From positions 13,280-77,279 of the forward strand of contig JBFHFS010000025.1 in the NCBI GenBank assembly GCA_041583495.1: 64,000 nt of DNA, given 5' to 3'. The translations under genes were made by a program, and so were the position numbers. The notes below the pieces were generated by a model that was given only the letters and a program-made list of their open reading frames with translations, had not been told where the DNA came from and searched no databases. Below, piece by piece: positions 61,299 through 64,000 of this stretch. Source of the DNA: JBFHFS01 sp041583495. GTDB lineage: Bacteria > Bacteroidota > Bacteroidia > Bacteroidales > Marinilabiliaceae. Position 1 is the first letter of the stretch, and every line of letters starts with the position of its first letter.

Positions 61299-62930
61299 AT
61301 GCCAAAGGGAATCTACCAAGTGCCAAAGGTCAAAAACGAACCTATTTTGACTTATGCCCCCGGCACCCCCGAGCGGGCCGAACTAAAGAAGCAACTCGCC
61401 GCATATAGAGCAGAGGAAGTCGATATACCCATGTTCATTGGAGGAGAAGAGATCCGTACCGGGAAAAAAGTACCCATCTATCCCCCTCATGATATAAATC
61501 ACCTATTGGGCCATTACCACCAGGGAGATGAGACCCATGTACATCAGGCCATCGATGAAGCCCTGAAAGCCAAAGCCAAGTGGACTGCGTTGAGCTGGGA
61601 ACACCGGGCCTCCATTTTTTTGAAAGCCGCCGACCTTCTTTCCGGACCCTACCGGCAAAAAATAAATGCCGCCACCATGCTGGGGCAATCCAAAAATGCC
61701 TTTCAGGCAGAAATTGACAGTGCCTGCGAATTTGCCGATTTCCTTCGCTTCAACGTCAGTTTTATGACTCAAATATATGCCGACCAGCCCGCCTCCTCAG
61801 ATGGCATCTGGAACAGGCTGGAATACAGGCCTCTGGAAGGTTTTATTTTTGCACTAACCCCCTTTAACTTCACCTCTATTGCAGGCAATTTGCCTTCTGC
61901 CCCTGCCATGATGGGCAACGTAGTGGTTTGGAAACCCTCCAAGACCGCTATCTATTCAGCCAACATCATTATGCAGATTTTCAAAGAGGCAGGCCTGCCC
62001 GATGGCGTAATTAATTTAGTCTATGCCAGTGGCCCTGTTGCTGCCAAAGAGGTGTTTGAGCACCCTGATTTTGCCGGATTCCACTTTACCGGTTCCACAC
62101 AAGTATTTCAGTCTATCTGGAAAACCATCGGCAACAATATTCACAAATACAAAACCTACCCCAGAATCGTAGGTGAAACCGGCGGTAAAGACTTTATCAT
62201 CGCTCACAAATCATGTGATGCCACAGCAGTTGCCACGGCTATTACGAGAGGTGCCTTTGAATTCCAGGGACAGAAATGCTCGGCGGCTTCCAGAGCCTAT
62301 CTTCCTGCCAGCCGCTGGGAAGAAATTAAAAAGGTAGTCCATGAACAGCTCAAGGATGTGCGCATGGGTCCCCCGGAGGACTTCAGGAACTTTGTCAACG
62401 CCGTTATCGACGAGCCCTCGTTCAACAACCTGGAGAAAGCCATCCTTGAAGCCAAAGAACACCCGGAAGCTCAGGTCATTGAAGGTGGAAATTGCGACAA
62501 ATCCAAAGGTTATTTCATCGAGCCAACCATCATTTTAACCACCAATCCACTTTATCGAACCATGCAGGAAGAGCTCTTTGGGCCTATCCTAACCATCTAT
62601 GTTTACGATGACCTGGATTTCGACAAGACTCTTGAAATATTGGATAAAACCTCCATTTATGCCCTTACAGGATCTATCTTCTCTCAGGATCGTTATGTGA
62701 TCGAGAAGGTAACCAAGCGGTTGAGCAATGCGGCAGGGAACTTCTACATTAATGACAAACCAACCGGAGCAGTAGTGGGACAACAACCTTTTGGTGGTGC
62801 CCGCGGATCAGGGACCAACGATAAGGCAGGTTCCCTTCTGAATATGATTCGTTGGGTCTCCCCGCGCACAATTAAGGAAACGTTTGTGCCTTCTACGGAT
62901 TATCGCTATCCATTTTTGGAGGAGAAATAA
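61299..62930 (+). CDS. pruA: L-glutamate gamma-semialdehyde dehydrogenase (1-pyrroline-5-carboxylate dehydrogenase)
   Basis: The 543-residue protein has the group 4 aldehyde dehydrogenase layout of P5C dehydrogenase: ALTPFNFTSIAGNLPSAPAMMGN (landmark near 185), VVWKPSKTA, FTGSTQVFQ, the GETGGKDFIIAH glutamate block and catalytic Cys327 in GQKCSAASRAYLP. It oxidises glutamate semialdehyde to glutamate in proline and arginine breakdown. No fused or adjacent proline dehydrogenase is present. A nested inverted repeat follows its stop. Confidence 0.93.
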   Translation: MPKGIYQVPKVKNEPILTYAPGTPERAELKKQLAAYRAEEVDIPMFIGGEEIRTGKKVPIYPPHDINHLLGHYHQGDETHVHQAIDEALKAKAKWTALSWEHRASIFLKAADLLSGPYRQKINAATMLGQSKNAFQAEIDSACEFADFLRFNVSFMTQIYADQPASSDGIWNRLEYRPLEGFIFALTPFNFTSIAGNLPSAPAMMGNVVVWKPSKTAIYSANIIMQIFKEAGLPDGVINLVYASGPVAAKEVFEHPDFAGFHFTGSTQVFQSIWKTIGNNIHKYKTYPRIVGETGGKDFIIAHKSCDATAVATAITRGAFEFQGQKCSAASRAYLPASRWEEIKKVVHEQLKDVRMGPPEDFRNFVNAVIDEPSFNNLEKAILEAKEHPEAQVIEGGNCDKSKGYFIEPTIILTTNPLYRTMQEELFGPILTIYVYDDLDFDKTLEILDKTSIYALTGSIFSQDRYVIEKVTKRLSNAAGNFYINDKPTGAVVGQQPFGGARGSGTNDKAGSLLNMIRWVSPRTIKETFVPSTDYRYPFLEEK

Positions 62931-62953
62931 GGGTTCCTGAACGAGCCCCTGAT

Positions 62954-63070
62954 TTAAGAAGGCTAAGGCACTATAACTGATCGTGAAAAGGAGAACCGGG
63001 AATGAAAATATTTCCGGAGCCACAACAAACTCCTCTCGCGGGATGAACTATAGCCCCTTAGCCTTCTTGA
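62954..63070. repeat. Nested inverted repeat, about 117 bp, between pruA and divIC
   Basis: Outer arms AAGAAGGCTAAGG (62956-62968) and CCTTAGCCTTCTT (63056-63068) are a perfect 13-bp inverted repeat extended by TG and AT pairs. Inside it, CTATA/TATAG, AGGAG/CTCCT and CCGGGAA/TTTCCGG pair in nested order. No T-run follows on either strand. It could be a MITE/REP-like element or a structured RNA; it overlaps the -33 of divIC. Confidence 0.6.
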
Positions 63071-63096
63071 TTCCACAAGATAATTGTGTACCTTTG
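63067..63096 (+). promoter_or_regulatory. Promoter of divIC-like gene
   Basis: TTG (63067-63069), a 19-base spacer and TACCTTTG (63089-63096) match the Bacteroidota -33/-7 consensus well. The ATG at 63138 is 41 bases downstream. Confidence 0.65.
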
Positions 63097-63137
63097 ACCT
63101 GGAGATGCTCATTTGCAAGAACCTAACCATTAACAAC

Positions 63138-63443
63138 ATGGACAAAAAACAAGGTTTAAAATTGATTGCCCCTTTTTTACACAATAAGTATGTGCTTTCC
63201 CTTCTTATTTTTGTGGTGTGGCTGAGCTTCTTCGACCAAAACAATTTGGTTGACCGGTTTGCCCTTGCCAACAGAATTGTAGAACTTAAACGCCAAAAGG
63301 AACACTATCGGGCCGAAATTGAAGAGAACGAAAAACGCATGCAGGAACTGCAGAGCAACCCCGAAAATCTGGAGAAATTTGCCCGGGAACAGTATCTCAT
63401 GAAAAAAGCAGATGAAGAAATTTTTATTGTGGTGGAGAAATAA
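63138..63443 (+). CDS. FtsB/DivIC-like septum formation protein
   Basis: I start at the ATG at 63138 (101 residues), downstream of a good promoter; an upstream ATG at 63084 lies before the -7 box. The protein has one membrane helix (residues ~15-32), followed by a periplasmic coiled coil (RIVELKRQKEHYRAEIEENEKRM as landmark at ~43-65) and the C-terminal ENLEKFAREQYLMKKADEEIF block typical of DivIC/FtsB. These proteins form the FtsQLB-type divisome complex that controls septal wall synthesis. Confidence 0.88.
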   Translation: MDKKQGLKLIAPFLHNKYVLSLLIFVVWLSFFDQNNLVDRFALANRIVELKRQKEHYRAEIEENEKRMQELQSNPENLEKFAREQYLMKKADEEIFIVVEK

Positions 63444-63637
63444 AGAATCTTAACCTTCCCTCAAATCAGCGACGACTCTTCGATGATATCCCGGATAACA
63501 AAGATTTTATTAATCCTTAAGTGCCAGTTTTTTCAGATGGCACCCGTTGCCCTATTCCTCCTGTTGAATGTTTCTTCCCTTCCCTTATTCTCTGTCAACA
63601 TAAGAAAACCCAACCAAAGCCTGTTTAAATCACTATT

Positions 63638-63958
63638 ATGAAAATATACCGTCTTTTAAGCGTCTTATACTATGCCGGACTCTTTCTTGTTTTGGCAGGA
63701 ACGCTGATGCAGCTAACAGACACCCACGGTGCCTTCCCTGTTTTTACAGCCGGAGTGGTGCCAGTGGCTGGCATCCGCCTTTACAATGTAATCATATCAG
63801 CCCCACAAAAAAGAAGAATCAATGTCATTTTAGTGGTTAGCGCCCTCGCTTTAACAGCCACCTCTGTAGCTATTTACCATCATCGATCCTACTGGATTCT
63901 GTTTATTGCCATTGCAGCAGTTTTGGATGGATATGCGGGTTTCAGGAGAGAAAGCTGA
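63638..63958 (+). CDS. Small membrane protein of unknown function
   Basis: The 106-residue protein has four hydrophobic segments (about 7-24, 30-48, 58-76 and 82-98) with few charged loops. No family is recognised. A 52-codon in-frame-shifted reading frame upstream (63483-63641) ends in an ATGA overlap with this start; it is not supported by homology. The gene is near the window end. Confidence 0.62.
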   Translation: MKIYRLLSVLYYAGLFLVLAGTLMQLTDTHGAFPVFTAGVVPVAGIRLYNVIISAPQKRRINVILVVSALALTATSVAIYHHRSYWILFIAIAAVLDGYAGFRRES

Positions 63959-64000
63959 CCCCGACCAAAAGAAATTAAACGGAGTAAATAAGGGTTTCTC

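Noticed and set aside
63483..63641. 52-codon frame overlapping the start of the last small membrane protein (ATGA)
   Set aside because: The overlap resembles coupling, but the sequence shows no conserved features and no start context.

Overview
The window looks like a chromosomal segment from a Bacteroidota bacterium, most likely of the order Bacteroidales/Marinilabiliales. The genus is not determinable from what I can see. Evidence: several type IX secretion (T9SS) genes (gldJ, porU, porV, the Plug protein, a PorE-like protein and a secreted protein with a C-terminal sorting domain), Na+-NQR, a two-domain fused 2-oxo acid dehydrogenase E1, repeated TAnnTTTG (-7) promoter boxes, and general absence of strong Shine-Dalgarno sequences. 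No prophage, integrase, transposase, rRNA or CRISPR array was seen.

Layout. 1-7.2 kb: T9SS cluster, with murF (partial) and gldJ on the minus strand, divergent from porU-porV. 7.2-10.1 kb: ispF, a thioredoxin-like protein and a lone hutU. 10.2-16.3 kb: a repeat-bearing T9SS-sorted protein, a membrane AraC regulator, a CrtW-like ketolase and an unknown lipoprotein. 16.3-20.0 kb: an AT-rich island with a URO-D superfamily protein, an atypical galactokinase-like kinase and a cupin-AraC regulator. 20.2-25.2 kb: OPT transporter, peptidase T and a DEAD-box helicase. 25.4-33.3 kb: tRNA-Lys(CTT), CapA-like protein, alaS, then M23 peptidase-MerR-Nif3-zinc-ribbon. 33.3-38.4 kb: TPR-like protein, two TPM-domain proteins, LemA and a sodium/solute symporter. 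38.5-43.6 kb: recR-membrane protein-HAD-GT2, PorE-like protein and GNAT. 43.6-50 kb: HsdR_N-like protein, AMP nucleosidase, holA, rhomboid, class IV aminotransferase, YqgE and T9SS Plug. 50-58.6 kb: nqrABCDEF, a ZIP transporter, apbE and two very small membrane proteins, one an NqrM candidate. 58.7-64 kb: fused E1 enzyme, pruA, a DivIC/FtsB-like protein and a small membrane protein.

How the genes fit together. At least five genes serve T9SS protein export. PorU cleaves and PorV shuttles cargo such as the sorted protein at 10.2-12.5 kb, GldJ belongs to the motor/ring-associated lipoproteins, and Plug closes the translocon. nqrA-F, apbE and the NqrM candidate form a complete sodium-pumping respiratory module including its flavinylation enzyme. 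HutU and PruA (amino acid catabolism) and OPT and PepT (peptide uptake and cleavage) suggest use of peptides and amino acids.

Most of the window is housekeeping. The best candidates for something undescribed are the AT-rich URO-D/kinase/AraC island, the PorE-like protein without an OmpA domain, the small Cys-rich proteins beside NQR, and a nested inverted repeat of about 115 bp between pruA and divIC.
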